Shown one piece after another: positions 41,893 through 51,788 of a stretch of DNA of 64,000 nt (within the stretch, counting starts at the first letter, position 1; every line of letters starts with the position of its first letter). The DNA lies in assembly GCF_004570875.1 (NCBI RefSeq), contig NZ_SPQK01000021.1, positions 1 to 64,000 of the forward strand. The letters are read 5' to 3'. The notes beneath the pieces were generated by a model. That model made no database searches. It saw only the letters and a program-made list of their open reading frames with translations, and had not been told where the DNA came from. The stretch comes from Blastococcus sp. CT_GayMR16 (GTDB lineage Bacteria; Actinomycetota; Actinomycetes; Mycobacteriales; Geodermatophilaceae). Both the position numbers and the translations under genes were made by a program.

Positions 41893-42855
41893 TCAGAGCT
41901 TGCGGAGGAGGACCCGGCGCACCGAGTGATCGGTGGCCTTCTGCAGGACCAGCCGCGCCCGCGAGCGGGTCGGGGCGATGTTGCTGCGCAGGTTCGGCCC
42001 GTTGACGGCGGCCCAGATGTCCAGGGCGGTCTCGCGGGCCTGCTCGTCGGTGAGCCCGGCGAAGCGGTGGAAGTAGGCGGTGCTGTCCTGGAACGCCGTC
42101 CGGCGCAGCGCCAGGAACCGTTCGACGTACCAGCGCTGGATGTCGGCCTCGGCAGCGTCGACATAGACGGAGAAGTCGAAGAAGTCGGAGAGGAACACCT
42201 CGGGCGCGGTGCCGTCGGTCCGCCGTCCGGCCTGCAGGACGTTCAGGCCCTCGACCACCAGGATGTCCGGCCGGTCGACCTCCTGGAACTCGTCCGGGAC
42301 GATGTCGTAGGACTGGTGGTCGTAGACCGGTGCCGTGACCGTGTCGCGCCCGGACTTCACGTCGGCGAGGAAACGGATCAGCGCCCTCCGGTCGTAGCTC
42401 TCCGGAAAGCCTTTGCGGCCGAGCAGTCCCCGGGCGTCCAGGGCGGCGTTCGGCATCAGGAAGCCGTCGGTGGTGACCAGGTCGACCCGGGGGGAACCCG
42501 GTGCGGCGGCCAGCAGGGTCTGGAGCAACCGCGCGGTGGTGCTCTTGCCCACGGCGACACTGCCCGCGACGGCGATGACGAACGGGACCTTGGCGGTGGT
42601 GTTCCCGAGGAACTCCGCCTGGGCCGCCCACAGCCGGCGGCTCGCCGCGACGTGCAGGTCGAGGAGCTCGGCGAGTGGCAGGTAGACGGTGGCCACCTCG
42701 TCGAGGTCGATCCGGTCGCCGAGCGTGGCCAGCGCGCGCAGCTCGGCCTCGTCGAGGGGGAGTCGGGAACCGGCGGCCAGAGCTCGCCACGAGTCGCGGT
42801 CGAACACCGCGTACGGCGAGACCGAGCTGCGCGTTTCCGACGTCACGGCACACAT
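41893..42855 (-). CDS. coaA: Pantothenate kinase, type I
   Basis: 320 aa from ATG 42855 (GTG 42846 is an alternative, removing MCA). Prokaryotic CoaA fold: [21 protein letters not shown]-loop [79 protein letters not shown] and [15 protein letters not shown]. First committed step of CoA synthesis. Divergent from the GNAT gene with a ~115-bp shared upstream region. Confidence 0.95.
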   Translation of the reverse strand: MCAVTSETRSSVSPYAVFDRDSWRALAAGSRLPLDEAELRALATLGDRIDLDEVATVYLPLAELLDLHVAASRRLWAAQAEFLGNTTAKVPFVIAVAGSVAVGKSTTARLLQTLLAAAPGSPRVDLVTTDGFLMPNAALDARGLLGRKGFPESYDRRALIRFLADVKSGRDTVTAPVYDHQSYDIVPDEFQEVDRPDILVVEGLNVLQAGRRTDGTAPEVFLSDFFDFSVYVDAAEADIQRWYVERFLALRRTAFQDSTAYFHRFAGLTDEQARETALDIWAAVNGPNLRSNIAPTRSRARLVLQKATDHSVRRVLLRKL

Positions 42856-42956
42856 GGTGCCGTCCGGGGCGCCCCCGGCGAACGCGCGGGTCACCCGCCC
42901 GGGTGGGCCGCGCGGGCGAACGGGCCCGGGAGCGGCTCGCCGACGACGTCCGCGTC

Positions 42957-42962
42957 TAGGGT
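42957..42962 (+). promoter_or_regulatory. -10 box TAGGGT, leaderless promoter of the GNAT gene
   Basis: TAGGGT ends 7 nt before GTG 42970, and no ribosome site is visible. Confidence 0.5.
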
Positions 42963-42969
42963 TCTTCGT

Positions 42970-43782
42970 GTGCCGACCCGTCCGGGGCTGCTCGAGTGCA
43001 TCGAGCGCTACTTCGCCGCTGCGCCCCTGCCGGACGCGCGGATCCAGACCGCCGGCGCACTCGACGTCCCGATCGGTGATCCCGCCTGGCCCTACCCGGC
43101 CCGGCCGCGGTCCGGTGCCGGACCGGTGACCGCCGACGACGTGCGCGCCGCCGTCGGCCTGCTGCAGGCGGCCGGTCTGCCCGCCGCCGTGGAGTGGGTG
43201 CCGGAGCGTTCGCCGGAGACGGCCGCGGCGGCCCGGGCGGCCGGACTCAGCGTGGAGGAGCTGCCGCTGCTGGTGGCCGCCGATCCCGTCGAGGTCCTGC
43301 TGCCGGTCGGTGTCCGCCTCTACCTCGTCGGCGCCGACGACCCGGAGCTGCCGCGCTACCAGCGGGTGGCCGCCACCGCCTTCGCCCACCCCGGCGGCGC
43401 CTGCGACGTGCTGGACGTGCCGCTGGACTCCTCGGCCGAGGCGCTCGCCCGCACGGCCGCGCTGCGCGAGCGGATCGCCTCGGGGCGGACCGTGATGATG
43501 GTGGCCGTCGAGAACGGCGAGCCGGTGGCCGTGGGCTCGCACCAGCCGGTGGACATCGACGGGACCGAGGTCAGCGAGGTCGTGGGGGTGGCCACCCTGC
43601 CGCGGCTGCGCGGACGCGGCCTGGGAGCCGGCATCACCTCCGCGCTGGTCGCGCACGCCACCGAGACCGCCGACATGGTCTTCCTCGCCGCAGGTGACGA
43701 CGACGTCGCCCGGATCTACGAGCGCGTCGGGTTCGCCCGCCTGGCGACCGCCGCCGTCGCGGAGCCCGCGTCGCCCTGTTGA
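42970..43782 (+). CDS. GNAT-family N-acetyltransferase
   Basis: 270 aa. The C-terminal ~130 residues carry the acetyl-CoA motif [20 protein letters not shown] and [28 protein letters not shown] is the preceding strand pair. The N-terminal half ([20 protein letters not shown]) is a second, degenerate GNAT-like domain as in many two-domain actinobacterial acetyltransferases. Substrate unknown. Confidence 0.85.
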   Translation: MPTRPGLLECIERYFAAAPLPDARIQTAGALDVPIGDPAWPYPARPRSGAGPVTADDVRAAVGLLQAAGLPAAVEWVPERSPETAAAARAAGLSVEELPLLVAADPVEVLLPVGVRLYLVGADDPELPRYQRVAATAFAHPGGACDVLDVPLDSSAEALARTAALRERIASGRTVMMVAVENGEPVAVGSHQPVDIDGTEVSEVVGVATLPRLRGRGLGAGITSALVAHATETADMVFLAAGDDDVARIYERVGFARLATAAVAEPASPC

Positions 43783-43790
43783 TCCCGCGG

Positions 43791-44678
43791 TCAGGGCACG
43801 CGGGGCCGCGGCAGTGCGCCGGCCGCGGCGGTCAGCGCCGCACGGGCGGCATCGTCGGTCACCGATCTCGGCACCTCGCTGAGCAGCACGACGATCCGGT
43901 GGCCCACGATGCCGACCGAGTGCAGGTGCCGGTTGCCGCCCACGCAGCACATCCACCCCTGCTTGACCGCGGTGAAGGCCGGAGCGGCCGCCAGGAGGCC
44001 GAATCTCTGGTCGAAGCCGTCGGCGGCCTCCGAGGTCGCCGTCCGCATCCACACCTGGAGGGCGGCGGCGTCGAACGGGTGCGCCACGACCGGCAGCAGG
44101 GCGAAGAAGCGGGCGAGGTCGCGGGCCGTGGTGGTCGCCTGCCCCCACTGGCCAGGTACGTCCGGGGGAGCGGTGCCGGTCAGTCCGTACCGTGCCGCGA
44201 CGTCGCTGACCATCCGGCCGCCGCCGTAGCGGACCCACAGTGCCGAGGCCGCCGGGTCGTCGGAGCGCCGGATCATGTCCTGCAACAGGGCGAACTCGGT
44301 CCGGTCCAGTCGGATCTCGCCGATGCGGTTGCGGTGCAGGATGTCCGCGGCCATGAACAGCTTGACCATGGAAGCGGTCGGGAACGGCCGGTCGGCGGCC
44401 CCGTTGTGCGCGATCCACCCGACCGTCCGGTGGCCGCGGGGCCCGAGTGCCGGCTCCCGCCCCGGAGTGAACTGGTGGCCGAGGACCACCGCGAGCGTGC
44501 CGATGCCGCCGTAGGCGGCCACGACCGCCGGCACCACGTGGGCCGGCGGTCGGTCGGCGGCGGCCTGCGCCCGCGGGAGGAACACCTCGGCCAGGACCAC
44601 GAGCAGCGCCAGCCAGACCAGCCCTCGCCCGCGGCTCAGCGCTGCCGGGCGCGAGCGGGGCGGGCGGACCGTCGCCAT
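43791..44678 (-). CDS. Beta-lactamase-fold serine hydrolase, exported
   Basis: 295 aa. N-terminal signal anchor ([16 protein letters not shown]). Class A fold: SxxK in [12 protein letters not shown] in [10 protein letters not shown] where SDN is usual, and K-Q-G ([11 protein letters not shown]) where KTG is usual. Altered second and third motifs argue against a true beta-lactamase; more like the actinobacterial lipoprotein/penicillin-binding-like group of unknown role. Extracytoplasmic. Confidence 0.75.
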   Translation of the reverse strand: MATVRPPRSRPAALSRGRGLVWLALLVVLAEVFLPRAQAAADRPPAHVVPAVVAAYGGIGTLAVVLGHQFTPGREPALGPRGHRTVGWIAHNGAADRPFPTASMVKLFMAADILHRNRIGEIRLDRTEFALLQDMIRRSDDPAASALWVRYGGGRMVSDVAARYGLTGTAPPDVPGQWGQATTTARDLARFFALLPVVAHPFDAAALQVWMRTATSEAADGFDQRFGLLAAAPAFTAVKQGWMCCVGGNRHLHSVGIVGHRIVVLLSEVPRSVTDDAARAALTAAAGALPRPRVP

Positions 44679-44775
44679 GCCCCCATGGTCCTCCGCGGGA
44701 GAGGCATTGCTTCAGGATTCATGGAATCCCTGGGTGTCCCTGCGCTGCGCATGCGTTCAGGTGCGCAGCGACACC

Positions 44776-45321
44776 TCAGGCCTCCTCGTACGTGCTCACG
44801 AGCGTGGCGCGACCCAGCGTGTGGAAGAACAGGTTGAACCCGAGGACGGCGGGCGTGGTGTCCGCGGTGACGTCGAGCGTCTCGATGTCCACCGCGTGGA
44901 CGACGACGAAGTAGCGGTGGGCGCCGTGGCCGGACGGGGGAGCGGCGCCCACGTACCCGGCGAACCCGCCGTCGTTGCGCAGCTGGACCGCGCCCTCGGG
45001 CAGCTGCGGGCTGTCCTTGTCGCCGGCCCCGCTCGGCAGCTCCGTCACCGTGGCCGGGATGTTCGCGACCGCCCAGTGCCAGAAGCCGCTGGCCGTCGGC
45101 GCGTCGGGGTCGTAGACGGTCACCGCGAAGCTCTTGGTGCCCTCGGGGAACCCGGACCAGGACACCTGGGGGGAGTGGTCCTCGCCACCGGCCCCCATGA
45201 CACCGCTGACGTGCGGCATCGGCAGCGTCTCGCCGTCCGCGCAGTCGCTGCTGGTCACGGTGAAGCTCGGCACCTGGGGTAGGAAGTCGTAGGGGTTGGG
45301 CGGCGTCGGCCGGTCGGCCAT
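44776..45321 (-). CDS. YbhB/YbcL (PEBP) family protein
   Basis: 181 aa from ATG 45321 with GAGGAG upstream. PEBP core: [40 protein letters not shown] and [18 protein letters not shown] with the ligand-binding Asp/His residues. Phosphatidylethanolamine-binding-like; role in bacteria unknown. No signal peptide. Divergent from the HAD gene. Confidence 0.9.
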   Translation of the reverse strand: MADRPTPPNPYDFLPQVPSFTVTSSDCADGETLPMPHVSGVMGAGGEDHSPQVSWSGFPEGTKSFAVTVYDPDAPTASGFWHWAVANIPATVTELPSGAGDKDSPQLPEGAVQLRNDGGFAGYVGAAPPSGHGAHRYFVVVHAVDIETLDVTADTTPAVLGFNLFFHTLGRATLVSTYEEA

Positions 45322-45468
45322 GGCGGTCGTCTCCTCGGTCCGGGGGTTGTTCCCCGCACCGGACCCTAGGCAGGCCGTGGCCGCACCGCTCGACGGGACG
45401 GGTGGGGCTGCCCGGGCGACGTCACGCGACTGCAACCGTTCTGACAGGTTCCCAGCACGACGCGCCGG

Positions 45469-45474
45469 TAGCGT
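45469..45474 (+). promoter_or_regulatory. -10 box TAGCGT, leaderless promoter of the HAD-GH65 operon
   Basis: TAGCGT ends 7 nt before GTG 45482. Confidence 0.5.
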
Positions 45475-45481
45475 CGCCGAC

Positions 45482-46228
45482 GTGCCAGCTCCTGGGTCCC
45501 TGGGCCTCCCGGATTCCGTCCGCGTCTGCCTGTTCGATCTCGACGGTGTGCTGACCAGGACGGCCACGGTGCACATGGCCGCCTGGAAGCGCACCTTCGA
45601 CGAGTTCCTGCGGGTCCACGAACGCGGGGCGCCGGAGTTCAGTCAGCTCGACTACAACCGCTTCGTGGACGGCAAGCCCCGCGCCGACGGCGTCCGCGAC
45701 TTCCTGGCCAGCCGGAAGATCGTGCTGCCGGAGGGGTCGCCGGGCGACCCGTCCGACGCGGCCACCGTCCAGGGCATCGCCTCCCGCAAGAACGTGCTCG
45801 TGCTGGCGGAGCTCGAGGAGCACGGGGTCGAGGTCTACCCGGGCTCCGTCAGCTACCTGAAGGCGGTGAAGGAGGCCGGGCTCGCGACGGCGGTGGTCAC
45901 CGCCTCGGCCAACGGCGAGCAGGTCATCGGCGCGGCCGGGTTCGCCGACCTCATCGACGTCCGGGTCGACGGGGTCGTAGCCGCCCGTGAGGGGCTGCGG
46001 GGCAAACCGGCACCGGACACCTTCCTGGCTGGCGCGCGCCTGCTGGGCGCCGATCCCGCCGAGGCGGTCGTCTTCGAAGACGCGATATCCGGGGTTGCGG
46101 CGGGCCGGGCGGGGAACTTCGGCTACGTCGTCGGGGTCGATCGCGTGGGCCATGCCGACGAACTGGCGGCGAACGGTGCGGACGTCGTCGTGCAGGACCT
46201 GTCTGAGCTGCTGGGGGCCGGGGCATGA
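45482..46228 (+). CDS. HAD hydrolase, beta-phosphoglucomutase type
   Basis: 248 aa from GTG 45482. HAD motif [11 protein letters not shown], motif II VVTAS, Lys in [18 protein letters not shown] and motif [18 protein letters not shown]. The cap ([36 protein letters not shown]) matches the beta-PGM subgroup associated with disaccharide phosphorylases. ATGA overlap with the GH65 gene: the phosphorylase would release beta-glucose-1-P, which this enzyme converts to glucose-6-P. In mycobacteria a related HAD is fused to GH65. Confidence 0.87.
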   Translation: MPAPGSLGLPDSVRVCLFDLDGVLTRTATVHMAAWKRTFDEFLRVHERGAPEFSQLDYNRFVDGKPRADGVRDFLASRKIVLPEGSPGDPSDAATVQGIASRKNVLVLAELEEHGVEVYPGSVSYLKAVKEAGLATAVVTASANGEQVIGAAGFADLIDVRVDGVVAAREGLRGKPAPDTFLAGARLLGADPAEAVVFEDAISGVAAGRAGNFGYVVGVDRVGHADELAANGADVVVQDLSELLGAGA

Positions 46229-48582
46229 CGGAGGGACGCGCGACCTTCCCCATCGAGCCGTGGTCGCTCACCGAGGTCGGGCTGGACCATGCCTCCCTCG
46301 CGGTGCACGAATCGGTGTTCGCCCTGACCAACGGCCACATCGGGATGCGTGGCTCGTTCGAGGAGGGCGAGCCGGTGGTCATCCCCGGCACGTACCTCAA
46401 CGGGTTCTTCGAGGAGCGCCCGCTGCCCTACGCGGAGGCCGGCTACGGCTTCCCCGAGCAGGGCCAGACGATGGTCAACGTCACCGACGGCAAGCTGATC
46501 AGACTGCTGGTGAAGGACTCACCGCTCGACCTCGACTACGGCGAGATCATCGAGCACACGCGAACCCTCGACCTGCGCGCCGGCGTGCTGCGCCGGTCGA
46601 CGGAGTGGCTGTCACCGGGTGGCCGCAAGGTGCGGGTCACCAGCACCCGGTTGGTCTCGCTGGCCCGACGGTCGATCGCGGCCATCGAGTACAAGGTGGA
46701 GCTGACCGACGACCTCGGCGACCTGTATGTCGCCCTGCAGTCGGACCTGCTGGCCAACGAGGCGGTGCCGACCGAGGACGACGACCCCCGCGCCGCGGCC
46801 GCGATGGCCAGGCCATTGCAGTCCGAGCTCGCCGTGGGCCGTGGACGGCGAGCCGTGCTGGTGCACCAGACCAAGCGCAGCCGCCTGCGCATGGCGGCGG
46901 GCATGGACCACACCATCGAGATCCCGGACAGCAGCACTGAGGACATCGAGGCCATGGGCGACCTCGCCCGGTACACGCTGGCCGCCCGGATCCCGCCCGG
47001 CGGCTCGCTGAAGCTGGTCAAGTTCCTGGCCTACGGCTGGTCGTCGCGGCGGTCCGGGCCTGCGCTGCGCGACCAGGTCGAGGCCGCGCTGGCCACGGCC
47101 AAGCTGGCCGGCTGGGACCGGCTCGTGCGGGAGCAGCGCGAGCTGCTCGACCAGCACTGGGACGAGGCCGACGTCGAGATCGAGGGCGACGACGAGCTGC
47201 AGCAGGCCGTGCGGGTGGGCATGTTCCACGTCCTGCAGGCCGGGCTGCGCGGCGAGCGGCAGCCGATCCCCGCCAAGGGCCTGACCGGGCCCGGATACGA
47301 CGGGCACACCTTCTGGGACACCGAGACCTACGTGCTGCCGGTGCTCACCTACACCGCCCCGCACGCCGTGCGGGACGCGCTGCGGTGGCGGCACTCCACC
47401 CTCGACATGGCCCGCGACCGGGCCCGGGTGCTCGGCCGCAAGGGGGCGGCGTTCCCCTGGCGGACCATCCGCGGTGAGGAGACGTCGGGCTACTGGCCTG
47501 CGGGTACGGCGGCCTTCCACATCAACGCCGACATCGCCGACGCCGTCGTCCGCTACTGGAACGCGACCCAGGACGAGGACTTCGACCGCGACTTCGGCAC
47601 CGAGCTGCTGATCGAGACCGCCCGGCTGTGGGCGTCGCTGGGGCACTTCGACACCGAGCACGGGTTCCGCATCGACGGGGTGACCGGGCCGGACGAGTAC
47701 ACCGCCGTCGTCGACAACAACGTCTACACGAACCTCATGGCGCAGCGGAACCTGCGGGAGGCGGCGGAGGCCGTCAAGCGCCAGCCGGACGTCGCCGGAC
47801 GGCTGGACGTCGATCCGGACGAGGTGGAGGTCTGGCTGCGCGCGGCGTCGCTGATGGCGGTGCCCTACGACACCCAGCGCGGGGTGCACATGCAGTCCGA
47901 CGCGTTCACCCACCACGAGGAGTGGGACTTCGCGAACACGCCGAAGGAGAAGTACCCGCTGCTGCTGCACTACCCGTACTTCGAGATCTACCGCAAGCAG
48001 GTGGTCAAGCAGGCCGACCTCGTGATGGCGCTGCACCTGCGCGGGGACGCGTTCACCCTCGAGGAGAAGATCGCCAACTTCGCCTACTACGAGGCCCGGA
48101 CGACGCGGGACTCCTCGCTCTCGGCCAGCCAGCAGGCGGTCGTGGCGGCCGAGACCGGGCACCTGCAGCTCGCCTACGACTACTGGGCCGAGGCGGCGCT
48201 GACCGATCTGCAGAACCTGCACCACAACTCGGGGCACGGCCTGCACATCGCCTCGCTCGCCGGTGGCTGGACCGTGGCCGTGGCCGGCTTCGGGGGGATG
48301 CGCGACCACAACGGGGAGCTGACCTTCGGCCCGCGGCTGCCCGAGCGGATCACCCGGATGCGGTTCCGGGTCGTCTACCGGGGGCGCAAGCTGACCGTCA
48401 CCGTGACGCCCGGGCAGGCCACCTATCGCCTGGAGGACGGCGAACCGCTCGACATCCGCCACCACGGCCGGCAGGTGACCGTCGACCACACGGACATGGT
48501 GCTCGACATCCCGCCCCCGCCGCAGGTGGACCCGGTGAGCCAGCCCGTGGGCTGCGAGCCGCGCCGGCGCGCCCGCAGGTAG
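46225..48582 (+). CDS. Glycoside hydrolase family 65 disaccharide phosphorylase (trehalose/kojibiose type)
   Basis: 785 aa, full length for GH65. N-domain FALTNGHIGMRGSFEEG; (alpha/alpha)6 barrel with GYDGHTFWDTETYVLPVL, GAAFPWRTIRGEETSGYWPA and the catalytic Glu in VTGPDEYTAVVDNN; phosphate-site region HHNSGHGLHIASLAGGW. Uses phosphate to split an alpha-linked glucose disaccharide to beta-glucose-1-phosphate and glucose. Whether trehalose, kojibiose or another disaccharide is the substrate cannot be read from motifs. Cytoplasmic. Confidence 0.9.
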   Translation: MTEGRATFPIEPWSLTEVGLDHASLAVHESVFALTNGHIGMRGSFEEGEPVVIPGTYLNGFFEERPLPYAEAGYGFPEQGQTMVNVTDGKLIRLLVKDSPLDLDYGEIIEHTRTLDLRAGVLRRSTEWLSPGGRKVRVTSTRLVSLARRSIAAIEYKVELTDDLGDLYVALQSDLLANEAVPTEDDDPRAAAAMARPLQSELAVGRGRRAVLVHQTKRSRLRMAAGMDHTIEIPDSSTEDIEAMGDLARYTLAARIPPGGSLKLVKFLAYGWSSRRSGPALRDQVEAALATAKLAGWDRLVREQRELLDQHWDEADVEIEGDDELQQAVRVGMFHVLQAGLRGERQPIPAKGLTGPGYDGHTFWDTETYVLPVLTYTAPHAVRDALRWRHSTLDMARDRARVLGRKGAAFPWRTIRGEETSGYWPAGTAAFHINADIADAVVRYWNATQDEDFDRDFGTELLIETARLWASLGHFDTEHGFRIDGVTGPDEYTAVVDNNVYTNLMAQRNLREAAEAVKRQPDVAGRLDVDPDEVEVWLRAASLMAVPYDTQRGVHMQSDAFTHHEEWDFANTPKEKYPLLLHYPYFEIYRKQVVKQADLVMALHLRGDAFTLEEKIANFAYYEARTTRDSSLSASQQAVVAAETGHLQLAYDYWAEAALTDLQNLHHNSGHGLHIASLAGGWTVAVAGFGGMRDHNGELTFGPRLPERITRMRFRVVYRGRKLTVTVTPGQATYRLEDGEPLDIRHHGRQVTVDHTDMVLDIPPPPQVDPVSQPVGCEPRRRARR

Positions 48583-48583
48583 C

Positions 48584-49288
48584 TCAGGTCAGCAGCCAGT
48601 ACCCGCCGAGGAGCAGGGCGCCGACGTCGACCAGCAGGAAGAGGCCGACCCAGAACAGCGCGGGGAACGGTGTGAGACCGGCCAGCTGGTCGGCGTCGGA
48701 GTCGGGCGCGCGCCGTCTCCGCCGGGAGGTCTGCAGCTCCAGCACGGTCCGTGGTGTGGCCAGCAGGAGGAACCAGGTGGCCAGGGCTGCGAAGGCCGCC
48801 TGACCCTCGGGGGGCAGCCACCAGGTGGCGCCGAAGACGACCGCCCCGGTGACGAGCACCGACCACAGGCCGTACCAGTTGCGGATCTGCACCAGCAGCA
48901 GGGCGAGGAGCGCGAGGAGCGCCCAGAGCAGCCCGATGGCGTGCCCGGCGGCCAGGAGCGCGGCGGCTCCCAGGCCGAACAGCGCGGGCCCGGTGTAGCC
49001 GGCCGCGCAGGTGAGGACCATGCCGAGGCCGCTGGGCTTCCCGGCGGAAACGGTGAGCCCGGACGTGTCCGAGTGCAGCCGGATGCCCGACAGCCGCCGT
49101 CCGGCCGCGAGCGCGACCAGGCCGTGGGCGCCCTCGTGCGCGATCGTCACCACGTGGCGGGTCGGCCGCCAGAGGGTGGGGGAGAGGACCAGCAGCGCGG
49201 CGACCGCGGCGCTGCCGAGCAGGACCTCCGGCCGCAGGTCGGGAGTCGTCGCGGTCACCTGTGCCCAGAACCGGCCGAGGGCGTCCAC
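48584..49288 (-). CDS. M50B-type site-2 metallopeptidase family membrane protein
   Basis: 234 aa, GTG start. HEGAH in VVTIAHEGAHGLVALAAGRR matches the HExxH zinc motif, with DTSGLTVSAGKPSG after it, typical of peptidase M50B. Six or so membrane helices. An Asp in the third conserved motif is not obvious. Converges on GH65. Confidence 0.82.
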   Translation of the reverse strand: MDALGRFWAQVTATTPDLRPEVLLGSAAVAALLVLSPTLWRPTRHVVTIAHEGAHGLVALAAGRRLSGIRLHSDTSGLTVSAGKPSGLGMVLTCAAGYTGPALFGLGAAALLAAGHAIGLLWALLALLALLLVQIRNWYGLWSVLVTGAVVFGATWWLPPEGQAAFAALATWFLLLATPRTVLELQTSRRRRRAPDSDADQLAGLTPFPALFWVGLFLLVDVGALLLGGYWLLT

Positions 49289-49399
49289 GCCTGGGAGTCA
49301 ACCGCACCGACCTGGGCGTTCCCGGGCAGCCCGGGGGAGCGGGGCGTGTCGGCAGATAGTCGGTCGACGGCGGTGGAGCGGCGGTGCGAGCATCCGGGC

Positions 49400-50047
49400 G
49401 TGGAGCTCGCGACCTCGCTGCCGGCCTTCCTGCTGGCGGTGCTGCTGATCTCGGCGTCGCCGGGACCGGCGATGGCGCTGATCTTCCGGCGGGCGGCCCT
49501 GCGTGGACTGTCCGGCGCGGTGCCGACCGTGCTCGGCCTCGAACTGGGCCTCTACTGCTGGGCGCTGTTCGCCGGGGCGGGGTTCGCGGCGCTGGTGGCC
49601 GCGTCGGAGGTCGGCTACCTGGTGCTCCGCGTGGTCGGCGCGGCCGTCCTGCTCTACCTGGGGCTGCGCGCGTTCCGCGCGGCCTGGCTGGAGCGGCGGA
49701 ACCCCGATACCGAGGTGGCCCCACTGCCCGTGCCGCCGGGACGACGGCGCTGGTGGGGGGCGTTCGGTGAGGGCGTCGTCGTGCAGCTGGCGAACCCGAA
49801 GGCCGCGGTCTTCATGATCGCCTTCTATCCGCAGTTCGTGCCGGCCGACGGCCCGGTGTTCGTCACGACGGCGCTGCTCGGGCTGCTGCAGATCACCGTG
49901 GAGACCGCCCTGTACCTCGGACTGGCGGCCGGCGTCGCCCGGGCGGGTGCCTGGTTCCGCCGTCCCCGCATCCGGCGACGGCTGGAGGCGGTCAGCGGCA
50001 CCGTGCTGGTGGGCCTGGGCCTGCGGGTCGCCGTCTCCAGCCGCTGA
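49400..50047 (+). CDS. LysE/RhtB-family exporter
   Basis: 215 aa from GTG 49400. Six helices; LLISASPGPAMALIFRRAAL near the N-terminus and QLANPKAAVFMIAFYPQFV mid-protein are the LysE/RhtB signatures. Probably exports an amino acid or derivative. Confidence 0.88.
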   Translation: MELATSLPAFLLAVLLISASPGPAMALIFRRAALRGLSGAVPTVLGLELGLYCWALFAGAGFAALVAASEVGYLVLRVVGAAVLLYLGLRAFRAAWLERRNPDTEVAPLPVPPGRRRWWGAFGEGVVVQLANPKAAVFMIAFYPQFVPADGPVFVTTALLGLLQITVETALYLGLAAGVARAGAWFRRPRIRRRLEAVSGTVLVGLGLRVAVSSR

Positions 50048-50049
50048 CC

Positions 50050-50718
50050 TCAGCCGAGGCCCGGGTTCCCGCGCAGCGCGTCGAGCACCGGCCCGTACAT
50101 GCCGGCCTTGATCGTGGTGAGGTTCGGGCCGGCCTTCGCCGCGTGCAGCCGCGCCACGTCGAGGGCCGCCGTCCGCACGCCGTCCTCGTCGGCCACCTGG
50201 TCGACGATCCCGGCGGCGAGGGCGTCATGGCCGCCGTAACGGCGCCCGGTGACCATGGCCTCGTGCGCGGCCTGCGGTGGCAGCCGCGCCCGAATCAGGG
50301 CGGACATGCCCGCCGCGAAGGGCAGGCCGATGTCCACCTCGGGGAGGCACCAGAAGCCCCGGTCCGCACGCATCACCCGGTGGTCGTGGGCGAGAGACAG
50401 CATCGCGGCCGCGGCGAAGGTGTGCCCCTGCAGCGCGGCCACCGTGACGACCGGGAGGGCCAGGACGCGCGCGAACAGTGCCTGCACGCGCGCGATGTAG
50501 GCCGCCCGCTGGTCGCCGTGCGCACCCAGCCACTCGAGGTCGAGCCCGTTGGAGAAGAACTTCCCGGTCGCCGTCGTCACGAGGGCGCGGGGCCCCGCTG
50601 CCTGTTCCACGATCCCCAGCGATTCTTCCAGCGCGGTCAGCCAGTCGGGGGAGAAGCGGTTCTCGGTGTTCCCGAGGTCGAGGACGTAGACGTCGTCGAC
50701 GCGGTCGAGCTCGGGCAT
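50050..50718 (-). CDS. Enoyl-CoA hydratase/isomerase family protein
   Basis: 222 aa, GAGGAG upstream of ATG 50718. Crotonase fold: TTATGKFFSNGLDLEWLG (oxyanion loop), VAALQGHTFAAAAMLSLAHD, DRGFWCLPEVDIGLPF. The usual glutamates are replaced around G-H-T-F-A-A, as in delta3-delta2 enoyl-CoA isomerases of this size. Tail-to-tail with lysE-like gene. Confidence 0.85.
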   Translation of the reverse strand: MPELDRVDDVYVLDLGNTENRFSPDWLTALEESLGIVEQAAGPRALVTTATGKFFSNGLDLEWLGAHGDQRAAYIARVQALFARVLALPVVTVAALQGHTFAAAAMLSLAHDHRVMRADRGFWCLPEVDIGLPFAAGMSALIRARLPPQAAHEAMVTGRRYGGHDALAAGIVDQVADEDGVRTAALDVARLHAAKAGPNLTTIKAGMYGPVLDALRGNPGLG

Positions 50719-50776
50719 GCGGTCGCTCCTCGGTGCTCGCGGAGCAGCGATGGTATCGACGCGCCGGACGGACCCG

Positions 50777-50974
50777 TCAGTTGCCGGGCTTCACCGCCCG
50801 GCCCCGCTGCTGGTCGTCCTCGTCGGCGTCGTAGGTGCCCGGCACCGCACTCGGGCGGGTCGTCTCGTCGGAGAAGCCGGGCGTCACCGGCTTCGCGGCC
50901 AGGCTGTCCGGCCCGGGGGACGGTGTTCCGCCGGGCTCGTCGCGCTCGTCGGTGTCGGGACGCTGTTCGGTCAT
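50777..50974 (-). CDS. Small acidic hydrophilic protein of unknown function
   Basis: 65 aa from ATG 50974 (an in-frame start at 51040 would add 22 residues). Highly polar: DTDERDEPGGTPSPGPDSLA and TYDADEDDQQRGRAVKPGN. No signal, membrane segment or known motif. Probably disordered. Kept because codon use is native and it fits the gap; the evidence is modest. Confidence 0.4.
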   Translation of the reverse strand: MTEQRPDTDERDEPGGTPSPGPDSLAAKPVTPGFSDETTRPSAVPGTYDADEDDQQRGRAVKPGN

Positions 50975-51068
50975 GCGGTTCCGGCTACCCGTGGCGTCGT
51001 CCGGGCACGCGTCCCGCACGAGAGCGGGGGGTTGAGTCACCGTGACGAAAGGACGCCGACAGCAGTGC

Positions 51069-51431
51069 TCAGCGGGTCTCCGTCAGGTTGACGACGTTGC
51101 CGTCCGGATCGGTGATGTGGGCGACGCGCTGACCCCACGGCATGTCGTTGGCGGGCCCGGGGGCCGAGCCCCCGAGCTCGGTGACCCGGGGGAGGAGGGC
51201 GTCGACGTCGGGCACCTCGATGCTCAGCAGCATCCGGCCCGGAGCCCCGGGGACGACGGAGTCGTCGGAGGAGAGGCCGAGCTCGGAGTCGCCGAGTGTG
51301 AGGCCGACGTAGAAGACCGGGCCGTCGTCGGGGAAGCGCTGAACCTCCTCGGCGCCGAACAGGCCGGTGTAGAAGGCGAGCAGGCGCGAGAGGTCGTTGC
51401 TGACGATGATCGGCCGGACGGTGCTCGGCAT
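51069..51431 (-). CDS. VOC/glyoxalase family protein
   Basis: 120 aa from ATG 51431, GAGGAG 5 nt upstream. Paired beta-alpha-beta-beta-beta units: RPIIVSNDLSRLLAFYTGLF and GQRVAHITDPDGNVVNLTE. Could be a glyoxalase, dioxygenase or antibiotic-binding protein. Metal ligands are partly present (E in SIEVPD, N/E near the end). Confidence 0.83.
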   Translation of the reverse strand: MPSTVRPIIVSNDLSRLLAFYTGLFGAEEVQRFPDDGPVFYVGLTLGDSELGLSSDDSVVPGAPGRMLLSIEVPDVDALLPRVTELGGSAPGPANDMPWGQRVAHITDPDGNVVNLTETR

Positions 51432-51514
51432 GCGGACTCCTCGAGGTTGGTCGTTGCGCTGTCCTGAGCAGAGACCCCGGGCGCCGGAGAACTCATCGGC
51501 GGCGAGCGCGGCGA

Positions 51515-51520
51515 TACGGT
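51515..51520 (+). promoter_or_regulatory. -10 box TACGGT, leaderless promoter of the collapsed MDMPI gene
   Basis: TACGGT ends 7 nt before ATG 51528. The intact promoter and start argue the remnant downstream is still transcribed. Confidence 0.45.
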
Positions 51521-51527
51521 CGGCGAG

Positions 51528-51788
51528 ATGACCGCCGACAGGGAGCAACTACTGACGCAGATCGACGCGGCCAATGTCTCGTGGGACGGCGAGGTGCAGG
51601 GGCCCGCCGGGTCACTGCCGGTCGAGGAGCTGCTCGTGCGCCGCCTGGTCGAGCTGGAGCTGCACCACACGGATCTGGACGCCGGCTACGGGGCGGCGGA
51701 CTGGCCGCGGTCGTTCGCCGAGATGGAGCTGGGCGAGCCGGTGTGCAGTCAACGGGCGGAGCGGGCCGGCCGGGCGGCGAGCAGGTGA
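51528..51788 (+). pseudogene. Mycothiol-dependent maleylpyruvate isomerase-like gene with internal deletion
   Basis: 86 aa. The start MTADREQLLTQIDAA looks like the true N-terminus of the MDMPI_N (DinB-like) family, but it is joined directly to NVSWDGEVQGPAGSLPVEEL and LVELELHHTDLDAGYGAADW, which normally lie ~100 residues later. After FAEMELGEP the family resemblance ends and the frame runs into the next gene start. So ~100 central codons and the C-terminus are missing, in frame. A short functional derivative cannot be excluded. Confidence 0.6.
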
